From Balamuthia mandrillaris (taxonomy: Eukaryota > Discosea > Longamoebia > Balamuthiidae), in NCBI GenBank assembly GCA_031835245.1, contig JAVKOQ010000401.1, positions 1 to 43,440 on the forward strand: a DNA stretch of 43,440 bases, written 5' to 3'. Every line of letters starts with the position of its first letter. Position 1 is the stretch's first letter. Position numbers and translations under genes: made by a program. Under the pieces are notes generated by a model. It did not search any database and was not told the origin of the DNA. It saw nothing but the letters and a program-made list of their open reading frames with translations. Below, piece by piece: positions 23,144-38,235 of this stretch.

Positions 23144-24507
23144 GGAGCACTAACAAAACAAGCTGAAATAAACCATGTTATGACCACTGAAATCATTACT
23201 GTTACCGTGTGATGTCCCCCGCCTATGTAAATAGTGATGAGGATTCAGACAAAGCTCTCCATTTTCTCTTCTTCTACGTTTACACAAAACGGGAACAAAC
23301 CTGTTGACGTGGAGCTAAGTTGTGAAAGTATGAGAGGCAAAATAATGGGATAGGATCCAACGCTGGTACTGCCCAACATCATAGGACCAACTGCTCCTGA
23401 TGGCACTGCCTCTCCTTGGCTGATCCAAAGGCCCACCATGCTGTTTATGTTGAATCAGAACATTGAGAAGAATGAACAAAAAGAGAATGAAGAAAGCACA
23501 ACAAGTAGAAGACCTTGTAAGAAATATAGCAGGAAAAGCAGCTGTGATACCAGCCACCACCTCCTCCCAATGAGCCAACAGAATACATATTCCAATGGCT
23601 CCCCCCGCGAGTAAAGCTCTAGCAAAGTAAACTCCCATTCCCACTTTGCGTGTGCCTTTCGGTGATGGCACCGACTTGAGGCACGCTAACACTCCCGCCT
23701 GTGTTGGTGTGAAACGAGTTTAAACCAACAAAAAGAAGCAAACGAAGAAAGTATGCGAGAAGAGAGAAAAGAGCGCAGAGAGATGAGAAGAGGAAGAAGA
23801 AGAAAAGAAGAAGAAGAGCAAAAAGAGAAGACGTACAATAAACATGGCAAAAACACAAAGAGGACCAATAGTGATAACAGTGACCCCAGTATGCTCTGCC
23901 AGCAGGTGCAAACCAAAAAAGGCCAATATGGCAGATACTAGCCACACCAAAAGAGAGATAGCGATCATCATGCTCAGCCGTTTGTACAGACTGACCAAAG
24001 GCAAGTGTGGAGGAATCACTCTCCACAGGAACAAACATCCGATGCTCAATATCATTCCTGTTTGTTTGGTGCTTTTAGCAAAAGCAAAAGCCAGAACATG
24101 CATGAAAAAGGAGGAGGAAGGAGGCAGCAGGAAGAAGGAAGGAAGATGGAAGAAGGAAGGAAGGAAGGAAGGAAGGAGGGAGGAAGAATAAGCACAGAGC
24201 GAACCAACGGGAATAGCGTAAAGAGCTTCTTGGAGGTCGTCCAGAGAGGATGTGCGCAAGGCAAGCCCTATGCTTGCTGGCACCACCGTTGAAGGCAAAG
24301 TACTTTTATTTTTGAACAAAAAACGCTGAGGTTAACTCTATGTTTACTGGAAAGAAGAGGAAAGATCAAAGAAAAGAGAAAAGAAATAAGCACAAACCCA
24401 ATGACACCCCCAACAGTGCCACCAAAGCGTTCGATGGCAACAGTGACCCCAACGGCAGCCAAGCCCGCAAACACAGAGCTGAGGGCGATATTCAGCGCCA
24501 CTTCCAT
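22705..24507 (-). CDS. Unrecognised polytopic membrane protein
   Basis: Seven exons: 24507-24398, 24302-24205, 24057-23837, 23698-23514, 23440-23301, 23222-23155, 23058-22705 (391 aa). The first junction gives VAIERFGGTVGGVIGTLPSTVVPASIG, which looks like a conserved motif (a Gly-rich turn plus Pro pair). Hydrophobic segments follow: MILSIGCLFLWRVI, MMIAISLLVWLVSAILAFFG, VTVITIGPLCVFAMFI, YFARALLAGGAIGICILLAH, GITAAFPAIFLTSMVGLWI and VMISVVITWFISACF. The last ~100 residues are a soluble, highly charged tail. The layout suggests a transporter or permease with the tail in the cytosol, but I do not recognise the family and assign no substrate. Phase is preserved over all six introns, so the gene model itself is firm. 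Confidence 0.75.
23109..23140 (-). repeat. (CT)n (sense) in intron 6 of the membrane-protein gene
   Basis: GA on the plus strand, between the sixth and seventh exons. Confidence 0.9.
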
Positions 24508-24832
24508 TGTAGCCTTGGCACTTCAAAGGAGGCACTCGCAAAGTTAGGTCACCACTTGTTTTCTTTGTGTGCTTTTCTCTCTTTCTGTCCTCCTCCTCCG
24601 CCGGAGTGTAATAAAATGAATCGCAAGAATGCAAAAGGTTGAGGCGCTTGGGGTTCCGAAGAGCAAAGAAACAGAAAAGGAAGAGGCAGGCAATATAAGC
24701 AAAATGAGTGGGGCCGTGGCTGAGGTTTACGTGGCCTGGTGGTGTCACCATAAGCAAGTGCTGCTCCCTTGGGCGAGGCTCTCCCTTGCTTCGCCTTAAA
24801 CCCAAATGGGCCTTTTTAAGGTGGTAATGCAT

Positions 24833-24838
24833 GTCGAC
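24833..24838. promoter_or_regulatory. GTCGAC palindrome upstream of the membrane-protein gene
   Basis: ATGTCGACAT, a 10-bp palindrome, sits 326 bp before the membrane-protein start, in the 402-bp gap after the ankyrin-RING stop. Confidence 0.35.
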
Positions 24839-24909
24839 ATTAATTTTTTTTACAACAATGAAACCAAAAAAAACACAACGGGGGTTTCCCTCTCGAGGAA
24901 AGAGAGGGA

Positions 24910-26028
24910 TCAGGAGCGATAGGTCCGCACAATGCGAGTCACTTTGGTGTTGCATATGGGGCAAACAGCGCCCGTTGGTTTCTTCTTTATGGCGTTGGCA
25001 CATTTTTGACACAACACGTTGTGACCGCACCATAGTAAAACCTTTTTGGATATTCATCAAAAATGAGAAACAACAAAACAACGTCATCAGAATGGAAACA
25101 GAACAGAAAGAAGATTGCGAAGGAAGGCGTACAGTATCAATGCGTTCATCCATGCAAATCCTACAGAAGCTATCCTCCTCAAGGTATGATATTTTGCTAT
25201 CTCTCATCTGGATGTGTCGTTCCTTTTCCAACAACGCAGCCTCCAAACTTTGTATCCGCTGTTGGAGAGCTGAAACAAGATTTCCGCCAGCCTCCACCTC
25301 CCCTTTTTGAACAAGAAGAGATGGGGTTGGGGTGGAAGTGGTGGAAATGGTTGTAGTTGTTGTTTGAAGAATAGTGGTGGTTTTAGTCTTACTTTCTTTG
25401 AGTTGTTGGGGTTGCTTTGCTCTGACTGGTTCGAGAGAGAACAAATCAAAGTTGTCCCAATCTTCAAAGTCATCTTCTTCCTCGTCAAACGGTTTCTTCA
25501 TCGCTGTTGTTTGTTCTTTGCTTTCATTTTCGTCCTCATCATCTTCTGTCATGAAAATAGAAAACGGGTTCAGGTTTAACGATTCATCGTAATCATCATC
25601 ACAGCTCTGCTCATTGCCAGGTTTGGTGTTGCTTTTGTTGTTATTGTCCTGCTTTGGCGCTTCCTCCTCATCATCGCCAAAAAGACTGTCGACACTTATG
25701 TCCTCAACTTCCTCGTCAACAGAACCAAAGAAAATTGGTCTGCGAGTCACGACTGGGGATCGAGAAGCAGCAGTAGATGAAGACGAAATGGAAGAAGATG
25801 ATGAGGAAGACGAGGAACTGGACGAGGATGGAAGCATGAAAGCAGCAAAAGGGTCCTCTTCGTTTTCAGCATCATCCTCCAACTCGGCAGCTGCCCCAGC
25901 AATTGGGTGTTCACCGGTTAGAGCTTCCAACAGTACCGTTATCAGTTCCGGCTCTGCATTTCTTAGTGCATATTCCAACGCGTTGTTTCCTGTTTTAGGA
26001 TGCAAGAATAACCGAAATAAGAACAAGC

Positions 26029-26066
<38 letters not shown>

Positions 26067-27353
26067 AGAAGAAGAAGAAGAAGAAGAAGAAGAAGAAGAA
26101 GAAGAAGAAGAAGAACAAGAAGAAAGAGCAAAAGAAAAAGAAGAAATAGCAGCAATAGATAACAAGAGGAAGACGAATGAACCATCGTTGTCTGTGATTT
26201 GGGCATCAGCGCCATGTCTCAAAAGCAGTTTTGCAATCTCGGTATGCCGAGAGAGGGTAGCCAAATGAAGTGGTGTTTGACCAGCAGCTGTGCTCTTCAG
26301 GTTTACATCCATTCGCTTCTGCAGCAAGTAACGCACGACCTCGGTGTGCCCATTCGTGCTCGCTGATTATCACGTAAAACACAGAGTGTCAGCCAACAGA
26401 AAAGAAAAGACAATCAAAGAAAGGTAGAACAAGTATGAAGCATAGGAAAGGTGTACCTAAATGCAAAGCAGAATATCCAAACTCATCTCTTTGCATGAGG
26501 CAAGCGCGTAGACCCTGCCGAGATACAACAGCTTTGACTCTAGAGAGGTTGCCATTACGAACGGCGTTAAATAGGTCTGGTGATGAGGTTGTTGTTGCCG
26601 CCGTAGTAGTAGTTGTTGTTGTTGTTGTTGCAGTTGACCTGTAGGGAGAAGTGGAGGTGGAGGAGGAGGAGGAAGAAGAAGAAGAAGAAGAAGCGTTTGA
26701 AGAAGAATACGCAGAGCTGTAATATGAGGACCAAGAAGGATAGGATTGAGGAGGAATGGCAGCTGCCACCGGAGTGTTCGTGAAATCCCTGCCTTGAGCT
26801 TGCTTCCTGTACACGTAGTGATGAGTACGTGTCACTCTGCAAAGCCAAGAAGAAGAGTGGAGGGAAGAAGAAGAAGAAGAACAAGCACAAGAAGAAGAAG
26901 AACAAGAAGAAGAAGAAGAAGAACAAGAACAAGAAGAACAAGAAGAAAAACAACAAGAAGAACAACAACCACAACAGCCACAACCACAACAAGAAGAAGA
27001 AGAAAGAGAAGAAGAAGAACAAGAAGAAGGGAAGAAAGGTGAAGAGAAACGTACTCGGCAAGTATTCTGGCCACTGTTTCTACGCGCTGGTCCATAGTTT
27101 TGTAGCTAGGGTTGGCGGATGTGGTTTGCGTGAGAAAACAAAGAAGACCGGTTATAGACAACGTTATATAAGGTGAAGCTTACGAGGCGTAAAGAGCACC
27201 GTTTGCACGAATGGCAGACAGTTTTGTGACCAGGTCGGAGTCGCCCAACCAGGAGGAAGTTTCTGTCCTCTCTGCAAGAGCCGAAAACACGTTTCCTTTG
27301 AACAGCTGTTCAATTTCTCTTGTACTCAGGCTACTTAGCGCATCTCGGCTCAT
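24910..27353 (-). CDS. Ankyrin-repeat protein with C-terminal RING finger (probable E3 ubiquitin ligase)
   Basis: Six exons: 27353-27184, 27105-27055, 26836-26457, 26362-26183, 25989-25133, 25041-24910 (589 aa). After a helical N-terminus and a Ser/Thr-rich low-complexity region, ankyrin repeats run from SPDLFNAVRNGNLSRVKAVV through FGYSALHLGASTNGHTEVVRYLL and GQTPLHLATLSRHTEIAKLLL to NNALEYALRNAEPELI. A long acidic, Ser-rich linker ends in a coiled coil (SLEAALLEKERHIQMRDSKI). The RING at the C-terminus is CRICMDERIDT, LLWCGHNVLCQKC, CPIC. It is built across the last intron and resembles the MIB/XIAP-type C3HC4 RING. Ubiquitin transfer to ankyrin-bound partners is inferred. Confidence 0.88.
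26032..26130 (-). repeat. (CT)n and (CTT)n (sense) in ankyrin-RING intron 4
   Basis: GA then AAG runs on the plus strand, inside an intron. Confidence 0.9.
26859..27035 (-). repeat. (CTT)n/(GTT)n (sense) in ankyrin-RING intron 2
   Basis: AAG/AAC repeats on the plus strand. The Lys/Asn-rich and Phe/Leu-rich open frames over it are artefacts. Confidence 0.9.
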
Positions 27354-27635
27354 GTTGCTCTAACCTCGCGTAAGCGACAACAACAACAAAACCAAAGCGT
27401 TCCTTGTTTGCAAAGCAAACGATGGAAGAAGAAGGAGCTTTGCGGCCTGCGAGGAAAAAGTGGGCTTATCGTTTCCGTTTATTTTCTTGGCGTTTGTTTT
27501 TCTTCGCAGAAAATTGCGCAGGAGAAGAGATCGGATAAGAGAGATGACAAGAGAGATGACGAGAGAGATGCGAGAGGGATGAAAGCACAACAGGCAGGCA
27601 GAAGTGAAAGAAACGAAAAAGAGCAGGTTTACGCT

Positions 27636-31223
<3,588 letters not shown>

Positions 31224-31373
31224 TCTTGTCTCTTTCTTGCTCTTTTCTTTTTTATCAAACAAAATGAAAATTGAAATTCCAGGAATAATTTAACGAGTTC
31301 ACTACGTTTTTTTTCAACCGTTGAAAAAAAAACAAAAGAAAATACAAAAAAAAATGTGCAAAAAAAAATGTGC

Positions 31374-31379
<6 letters not shown>

Positions 31380-31408
<29 letters not shown>
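31380..31408 (-). repeat. (CT)n (sense) just 3' of the MFS stop
   Basis: GA run on the plus strand, 16 bp beyond the MFS stop codon, probably in its 3' UTR. Confidence 0.8.
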
Positions 31409-31412
<4 letters not shown>

Positions 31413-31423
31413 GCTGTTCACAA

Positions 31424-32160
31424 TCAGAAGAGAGGACGGGCCGTTGCCCATAACGAAAACAAAACGCCTCCCACAAAGTTCAAGCAAACCGGAATGGAGA
31501 CCGCCAGCAACCAAGGGTAGGTGGAGTGCGATACCAACCAACCCGTTAGGGAGACACCGATGACGCCAGGTAGGGCCGCCACCCCGTTGCTCAGCCCGTA
31601 GAGTATTCCAGCGTAGCTGGGAGCTATGTCCGCGAGGCTTGCCTCGTAGCCGGATGTGGTTGCTCCCGCCAACCCCAATGCCACGCTTAAGCAGAGCATC
31701 GCTCCCCACGCTGTTGAGCGACTGCGTAGTTGCAAGTTTAGTAGCGCAAAAAAAAAAAAAAGGAAAAAAGGCAACAAAAAAGAAAAGCAGAAAATACCTG
31801 GCCATCAACAGCATAAATAAAGCAGGCCCAAACGTGCCTATGATTTGCATTCGTTTGCGCACTCGGAGGAGCCTGTCATACCGATCTTCAGTTGCTGCAG
31901 ATGCAGCTTCATTTCTTCCGCTTGTAGAAAATAAGGAAAAACTTCGTCCAGCCGCCATCTGATCAGCCAACCAACCAAACATGTTGGTGCATGCCGACAT
32001 AACCAACCAAGGAAGGGTGGCATAGGCTCCCAAGTCCTTGAAATCGACGTGCAACGCTCCTGTGAAAAACGTTGGCAGCCATGACATCATCACATACACT
32101 ATCCAATTCCTGATTGGTTGAAAAAGAATGTTACTCTCGTTGTCACCGTCGTTGATCTCT

Positions 32161-32207
<47 letters not shown>

Positions 32208-33351
32208 CGGCGTTTGTTGTAATAGATGGAAGCATACCGGGAGAAATGGCATACGACAATACAAAGGAAGGCCTTTGTTTTGATGATGCTTCTCCAAGGG
32301 ACCCGTTTCATGATAGATATATCAGCGTTGGACTTGGCACCCGGTAGCCCTTGTTTGTCCAACGACCGTTCAATGTAATTTGCTTCTGCTGCCTCTATGC
32401 TGTATACCATAACTTAGAAGCAAGAAAAAAAAAGAAGAAAAATGGTAACAAGAGAGAGAGAGAGAGAGAGATCAATAAAAAGAGTAACCTTGGATGAGAG
32501 GACGGCGAGTCGGTGACAAAATGCTCCCAAACGGCTACCCAAAAGAAACCAGCCGCTCCACACCAATAGAACACCGTGCTCCAATGAAATTGTGTCATGA
32601 ACCTGGGAAAGAAGAAGGAGGAGATCGCAATACCTATGATGCAACCGCTGTTGCAAAGCGCCAAGATTCTACTGCGCTCCAATGGAGGGATCCAGGTCGA
32701 GAGGAGAGTGTAGGTCGCTGGAAAGAGCACCCCTTGTAATAGGCCGGTGAAAAAACGAGCCAAAAACATGAAGAAAAACCGGCTTGTGAATAAAGGAAAC
32801 AGAAGTGTGGCCAGAGACCAGCCAAGACAACCCCATGTTAGTGCCCGTTTTCCACCATGCTGTTACGGTAACGAAAGAGAAAACGAGAGACCAGACGCGA
32901 GAGAGAGAGAGAGAGAGAGAGGTGTAAAGTAAGGCTTTGATAAGAAACAGAAAGAGAAACGACAAAGGTGAAGGACAAAGGGACAAAGGGAACAATGAAG
33001 AAGAAAAAGAGCTACCTTTGAAGCAAACCAACCCCCAAAAATGTTACTAAGCAGATAGCCATAAAAGAAACCAGACATAATGAGCCCCTTCTGTCCTTCC
33101 GTCCAACCCAGCTCATTTTTCATCAAGACAGCCGCCACAGTGATGTTGATACGGTCGGCATACGCTATCACCGAGACCGTAAAGAGCAGGCCTGCCAGGA
33201 TTAACCGACGTGGTATGTACCAACCAACCGACGAGGCATCCTTGGCACCCATGGGAACGTTCGTTCGGGCACCAGAAGTGAACATCGCGGAAGTAACTAA
33301 CTGCTGAAAATGACTGTCAGCAAGAGGACTGTAGCTTGGTGGATGTAGCAT
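31424..33351 (-). CDS. Major facilitator superfamily transporter, SLC17 (anion/cation symporter)-like
   Basis: Five exons: 33351-33016, 32859-32489, 32399-32238, 32109-31798, 31721-31424 (492 aa). Twelve-segment MFS layout. TM1 ends with IAYADRINITVA, the SLC17-type YADRxNI motif. The next loop has LGWTEGQKGLIMSGFFYGYLLSNIFGGWFASKHGGKR, the MFS motif-A region. Then come ARFFTGLLQGVLFPATYTLLSTWIPPLERSR, SIEAAEANYIERSL before TM7, VPWRSIIKTKAFLCIVVCHFSRNW, and a final pair ending in SHSTYPWLLAVSIPV. SLC17 proteins move phosphate, glutamate, sialic acid or nucleotides over plasma or vesicle membranes. The substrate here is unknown. The frame stays open upstream of the chosen ATG, so a longer N-terminus or an extra 5' exon is possible. 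The exon 3 acceptor at TATACAG was chosen for phase. Confidence 0.85.
32161..32206 (+). repeat. (CT)n on plus strand in MFS intron 3
   Basis: The transcript strand carries GA here, opposite to most intronic runs in the window. Confidence 0.9.
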
Positions 33352-34011
33352 TGGAGAGGAGTAAGAACCTTGTGACAAGCGTTCTTCCGTGTGAAGATAT
33401 AAGGCAGAGAAATGAAATGGTGCACCCAAAACCAAAAAAAAAAAAAATAATAACGAAAGCAATTTCTTTTTTTTCTTTGCTTGCTGCTCCTCCTCCTTCT
33501 TCCTCCTCTGATTTCTTGCTTTTTTTTTGGCCACGCGTATGCGTGCCAGTGCTGCGATATTTCGATCAAATTTCAATTGACTTTGCATGAGGGTGCTTCT
33601 GATAAAAACAAACTGGCACGAGGGGTGTTCATCTCGGCGATTTATCTTTTTAGGTGAGGCAAAAGAATTCGGCGGCAATCTCGCAGAAAGGCGGAAAGAG
33701 GGAGGGGGACTCCACCACCCTCGCTTTGTGAAAAAGAGAGAGCCACTTCAGAACGGGTGGCGCATCTTACCCCTGTCCGAAAATTAAAAAAGTAATAGAA
33801 CAACATTTCAATTCTTTTTTTAAGGAGAGGGCCACCAATCCGCATTTTACGCAAGCCAGAAAAGAAGAAGAACAAAAAAAAAAGATTCCACTCCACCCCA
33901 CGCTCATATCTTTATGAGCGGCGCAGAACTTCCTCAGCCAGCCTCTCCCGCATACTTGCTTTCCTCCCCGTACAACATATAACGACCAGCCCAACGATAG
34001 TGTCTTCAGCA
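33352..34011. other. Divergent intergenic region, MFS / CCX exchanger
   Basis: 660 bp between two divergent starts. It has A-rich and T-rich tracts near 33430-33530 and 33790-33890 but no GTCGAC or TGACGTCA element. The minus-strand frame is open through part of it, so a 5' extension of the MFS gene cannot be excluded. Confidence 0.5.
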
Positions 34012-37000
34012 ATGACCCCGGCGATGATAACCACAGGGCAGGGGTTGCACCATAAAGGGGACCCCGCTTTACGGTTTTTCATCAAATATGGGGTCCTCTT
34101 TGTGGTGTTGGTGGCGTTTGCTTCGTTTTCGTTGCACCAACAAATGACACAAGTGGAAGAAGAACAAGGAGGTCTGATGCAAAGACGAGATGATGCCTTT
34201 TTGCGAGCCCTTCTCAACAACAACAACAGCAGCAGCAGCAGCAACAGTAGCAGCTCTTCGTCGGAAGGAGAGATCTCTTGTGCGGACTTGCACTCTTCCG
34301 CTTATCACTCGCCAGAGGCCGCTTGTGAGTTTGTGATGGAGTACTGTCCTCCAGATGGCTTTCTCAACTATCTTCGGCTGAACTACTGCGTGTTTAAAGG
34401 CCGTTCCTACTACACCGGTTTCTCTTCCGTTCCCACTCCTCATCTCTTCTCCACTCCTCCCGTATCACTCCTTTTCTGTTTGCCTCTTCCTTATTTTTAC
34501 TCACAAAATGCCTCTCTTTTGCAGGAATGGTATTGGCCTTGTGGATATTATTTTTGTTCTATGTGTTGGGCAACACGGCGGAGGGCTTTTTCTGCCCAAC
34601 GTTGGCCTGCATATCGACTGGCCTCAACTTGGCACCAGATGTGGCTGGTGTAACCATTCTTGGTAGTGCTTCTTATTCGTCTTCTATTTTTTTTTCCTTG
34701 TTTGAGTAGCGTAGCGTTGACCTTCCCGTACCCTATCCTACACCCAGCATTCGGAAATGGAGCGCCTGATCTCTTTGCAACCTACGCGGCTGTTGCTGGA
34801 GATTCCTTCAACATCGCGGTTGGTGAGCTTATTGGGGGAGGCGTCTTTGTGACTTGTTGTGTTACCGGAGCTTGTGCCCTGGCTGCCAAAGTTACACTCA
34901 AAAAGGTATTTCTTCTCTACTTCTCTACTTTACTCGTGTTCTCTGCTCTCCTCGCTAATTATTATTTCTTTTTTTATTACTATTAGCTTCCTTTTGTTCG
35001 GGACATTTGTTTCTACCTGATTGGCTCCGTTGCAGTGTTCGCAATATGCGCTGACGGAAACGTTTACTTATGGGAGAGCATTTGCCTAGTCGGGTTATAT
35101 TTATGGTAATCGATGCCATCGCCTCTCCTTTTTATCTACTGGGTTTGTCTACTTACCTTTTTTGTATCTTCTCTTTTTTTTTTTTTCCAAAAAACAACAA
35201 TCAAGTTACGTTTCGTTTGTAATTGGGGTTCACTTACGAAACGTCGTAACAGCGAAAAGAGCAAAACGTAACAGGTCCATCTCCATCAACGGTGCGTTTC
35301 CTTGCTTTTTGCTCCTTCCAGTGATTCATTCTTTTTCTTCTAAAGCTTTCATTCTGCTTGTACTACTTTGCCTTTCACTTAAAATCCTCTAATGAAATAG
35401 AAGTGGAGTCACACCGATTGCTTACAACCGGTGGTGAAGAATTTGCAAGAATCTTGAATGAAGATGAAGACTATCCCTGCGTTTACGCTCCTAAGACAGG
35501 TTTGTTCCTCAATCCAAAGAGTTTACTTCTTTCCACATAATCTCCGTATTTACTTTGTTTTTCCATTTAAACAAGGTATCTACGCACAGGTGAGTCTCAA
35601 TACAGAAGTTGTAGATGAAACTAGAGTGCCGTTGTTGTGGTCGGGCGAAGAATGCTTTCGGCCTGAAGACGAAAAGGTTGGGCTACTCCATTTTTAATCT
35701 AATTTGAAAGATTGTTGCATGTTATTGACATTTCTCTTCCCTATAATAAGGCATCTGAGCTAACGTCACGCGAGTTTACAGAGCAATCTTGTTGCAATTT
35801 GAAAAGGTTTGTCCATCTTTATTATTATTCCCTACCCACAACGCTGTACATGTGTTCTCTTTATTTCCTTCTTGGTTCCTCTGTTGTACTGATCAAATGC
35901 AGCTACTGGATGAGCTTTGTGAAAGACATAGGGTGGCGGGAAATGAACATCATGCAAAGGATTTATTTTTTCATCAGTTCTCCAGTCGTCATTATCACTT
36001 CTTTGTGCATCCCTCTGCTTGAGGAAGAGAACTGGAAGTATCGACGTTGGGCGATTCTCGCTTGTCCCTTGTTTTCTTCTTTCCTCATTCTTACTATTGT
36101 TCGCGGTTAGTGTTTTTTTTCTCTTTTGCCCTTCTTCTTTCTCTGCTTTTTCTTCTTCTTAAAATATTTTTGATTTACCACCAACGATTGACGTATGAAA
36201 ATAAACAAAGATGATCTGCCATTCTCGTGGTGGGTAGGACCGGTTCCTCTGTTAGCAGTAGTAGAAGCTGGAGCGTTCCTATTGACGATATTCCTGTACT
36301 TGATACTTCCCGCTAAGGCGCCTCCCACTAGTCGTTGGAGGTATTTTATGGTGTGTTGGGCCTTTTGCGCATCCGTTGGCATTATATGTACGTTATTATT
36401 TGTATTTCGTCTCTTTCAAGTATTATTCTCTAATGCTCATATTCTTTTAAAACATCAGATATCACGGCCGGAGAAGTTGTGAGCATTCTTGACGTAAGTA
36501 TTCTCGCATGAGCACTTTAAGTTTAATGTCTGAGCTCATATCAAGCGTTTTCTGTTAAAAGGCTCTTGGACGGGTATGGAATATAAGTCATGCCATTCTT
36601 GGCATCACAGTATTGGCATGGGGTAACTCTATTGGTGATTTGGTTCGTCTTTTTTGTTTTGCTTGTTTCTTTGCGTTCCGTACCCTTCTATCTTTTTTGT
36701 TTTATGTTTCGCCTTTCTGTGTTCTGTTTTTTTTTTTTTTCATATTCCTTTGCTTGTTCTAGGGTCTGACCACAATTTCTCTTTCCTTCTGCTACATTTT
36801 CATTGAAAACATACAACAGGTGAGCGATGTAGTTGTAGCTAGAAATGGCTTTCCAGGAATGGCAGTAGCGGCATGCTATGGCGGACCGTTTTTCAACCTG
36901 TTGGTAGGGTTGGGAGTCGCTTTAACGGTAGACGGCATCCGACATTTTGGTAGAGAGTACACAGTGGACTTACCCAACCAAATGATTGCCTCGTTTGCTT

Positions 37001-37215
37001 TCCTGTGGGGGGACCTTGTGTCAACGCTGCTAGTGGTGTGCTTCATCACCAAGTTTACTATCAACAAGAAATATGGTACTGTCCCTCCTTATTCATCTTG
37101 CTTTTGCCGACTAACAGGTCCATTCTTTTTTAAAAAAGGTTGTTTCTTGTTGTTCTTTTATTTGTGTTTTATGGCAACAGCAGTGGGTTTGGAGATTCAG
37201 CACATCTTTGGTTGA
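34012..37215 (+). CDS. Cation/Ca2+ exchanger of the CCX/NCLX (SLC8B1) type
   Basis: Fourteen exons: 34012-34417, 34525-34662, 34748-34905, 34987-35105, 35206-35291, 35401-35499, 35576-35676, 35751-35806, 35903-36105, 36211-36387, 36459-36493, 36562-36642, 36820-37075, 37139-37215 (663 aa). A Ser/Asn-rich N-terminal loop with several cysteines (SCADLHSSAYHSPEAACEFVMEYC) precedes the alpha-1 repeat LAFGNGAPDLFATYAAVAG. A hydrophilic central loop follows. The alpha-2 repeat is LAWGNSIGDLVSDVVVARNGFPGMAVAACYGGPFFNLLVG. The GNGAPD and GNSIGD motifs are the CCX cation-binding signatures. These proteins exchange Ca2+ for Na+, Li+ or K+ across mitochondrial, vacuolar or plasma membranes. The first residues include one hydrophobic segment that could be a signal anchor. 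Location is not determined by sequence. Confidence 0.9.
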
Positions 37216-37333
37216 TCTTCTTGCAAAAAAATGTGGATGCATTTATGGTTGTTTCTCGGAATGGTCAGCGCAGTCCTTCTTATGGCGACGCAAAGATCAT
37301 AATATCTAAGGACAACAGAAAGCAAACAACGGA

Positions 37334-37981
37334 TTAGTCTTTTGGGCCAATGAGCATATTTCCCGCCAAAACAACCCTTCCTTCTCCTATGTCTGTGAGG
37401 GCAAGTGGGTTGGGTGGCGGGGAGGAGGGGGGAATGGATGCTGATGCTGCAAATAAACAATTGTTGCTCTTCATTCGCCTTGAGACTTTTCTGTCTTTTT
37501 GTTTCGCTTTCTCTCTTCTTCTAATAAGAAGCTCATGCAAGATGACTGGCTCTTCCTCGATGATGATGTCTTCCGGTAAACCGTGTGCAGCTTTGCTCTG
37601 AAGCAGTCCTAGTAGCCACTTGTCATCACTGCTGTGTAGATTAAGGATGGGGCTCTCGGTCCACTTAACTGTGATTGGGAGCTTCTGTAGACAGAAGAAC
37701 TGGATTAGATAGCCATCCGTGAGGAACCCATTCACCACACTACGGTAGGGCTGGTATTCAAACAGGATACAGTCCTTCCTCGAAGAGCTCCTGCTTGAAT
37801 ACCAGCCTAACGTAGTGTGGTGAGTGGGTTCCTCACCTGCTTCAGGATACCCATGATGAGGAAATAATGGTTTACTTCCCTTTGCTTTTTGTTGGTTGGG
37901 GATGGAGAACCATGGCTTAGCCACTCTGTTCTTCACTGGTAATCGCTGGTATCTCTCTGCAAAAGTTGACGGAGTACTCAC
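37334..37981 (-). CDS. Orphan reading frame, possibly a terminal exon or gene fragment
   Basis: About 215 codons open on the minus strand to a stop at 37334. There is no ATG at its upstream end; the frame there reads GTGAGTACTCCG and could follow an intron (acceptor CCTGTGAG). It reads as ordinary, non-repetitive protein: AERYQRLPVKNRVAKPWFSI, YRSVVNGFLTDGYLIQFFCL, then a charged, Pro-rich C-terminus. The GFLTDGYLIQFF segment loosely recalls nuclease-like domains with a VLTDG.WxFF strand, as in some Crinkler-type proteins, but this is weak. An inverted repeat lies inside the frame. It may be a real gene with missing 5' exons or a decayed copy. I assign no function. Confidence 0.35.
   Translation of the reverse strand: MSTPSTFAERYQRLPVKNRVAKPWFSIPNQQKAKGSKPLFPHHGYPEAGEEPTHHTTLGWYSSRSSSRKDCILFEYQPYRSVVNGFLTDGYLIQFFCLQKLPITVKWTESPILNLHSSDDKWLLGLLQSKAAHGLPEDIIIEEEPVILHELLIRRREKAKQKDRKVSRRMKSNNCLFAASASIPPSSPPPNPLALTDIGEGRVVLAGNMLIGPKD
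37719..37836. repeat. Imperfect inverted repeat, ~42-bp arms
   Basis: Left arm 37719-37761 pairs with right arm 37795-37836 with about three mismatches and a small gap, around a ~33-bp loop. The arms begin GTGAGGAACCCA / end GGGTTCCTCAC. Confidence 0.85.
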
Positions 37982-38149
37982 AGGTGTTTTTGTTCCGGGA
38001 GCGGAAATTAGAAAGTAAAATACAATAAGAGGAGGGAACGCTCACCTTTGCCTTTTTCTAGTAGGCTGGGGGCTCACATGGAGGTTCGAAAAGGGAGCCT
38101 CTAGACCAGAGCTAGGGACGCAGTACCACGATCAGTCCCTTTTGCGTGT

Positions 38150-38204
38150 TTGTTTGTTTGTTTGTTTTGTTTTGTTTTGTTTTGTTTTGTTTTGTTTTGT
38201 TTTG

Positions 38205-38231
<27 letters not shown>
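38150..38231. repeat. (GTTTT)n microsatellite
   Basis: About 16 near-perfect TTTTG units, preceded by GTTT units. Confidence 0.95.

Positions 38232-38235
<4 letters not shown>

Noticed and set aside
24690..24830. GC-rich block that might be a tRNA or other small RNA
   Set aside because: I could not fold a cloverleaf with a TTCRA arm or find Pol III boxes with proper spacing.
26829..27161. Lys/Asn-rich plus frame and Leu/Val-rich minus frame
   Set aside because: Simple repeats in ankyrin-RING intron 2. The real exon 2 is only 51 nt.
36764..36819. Apparent extra exon GLTTISLSFCYIFIENIQQ in the CCX gene
   Set aside because: Skipping it gives the exact family string GNSIGDLVSDVVVARNG, so it is intronic.
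37231..37302. 23-codon frame MWMHLWLFLGMVSAVLLMATQRS after the CCX stop
   Set aside because: Too short to support alone, and it probably lies in the 3' UTR.
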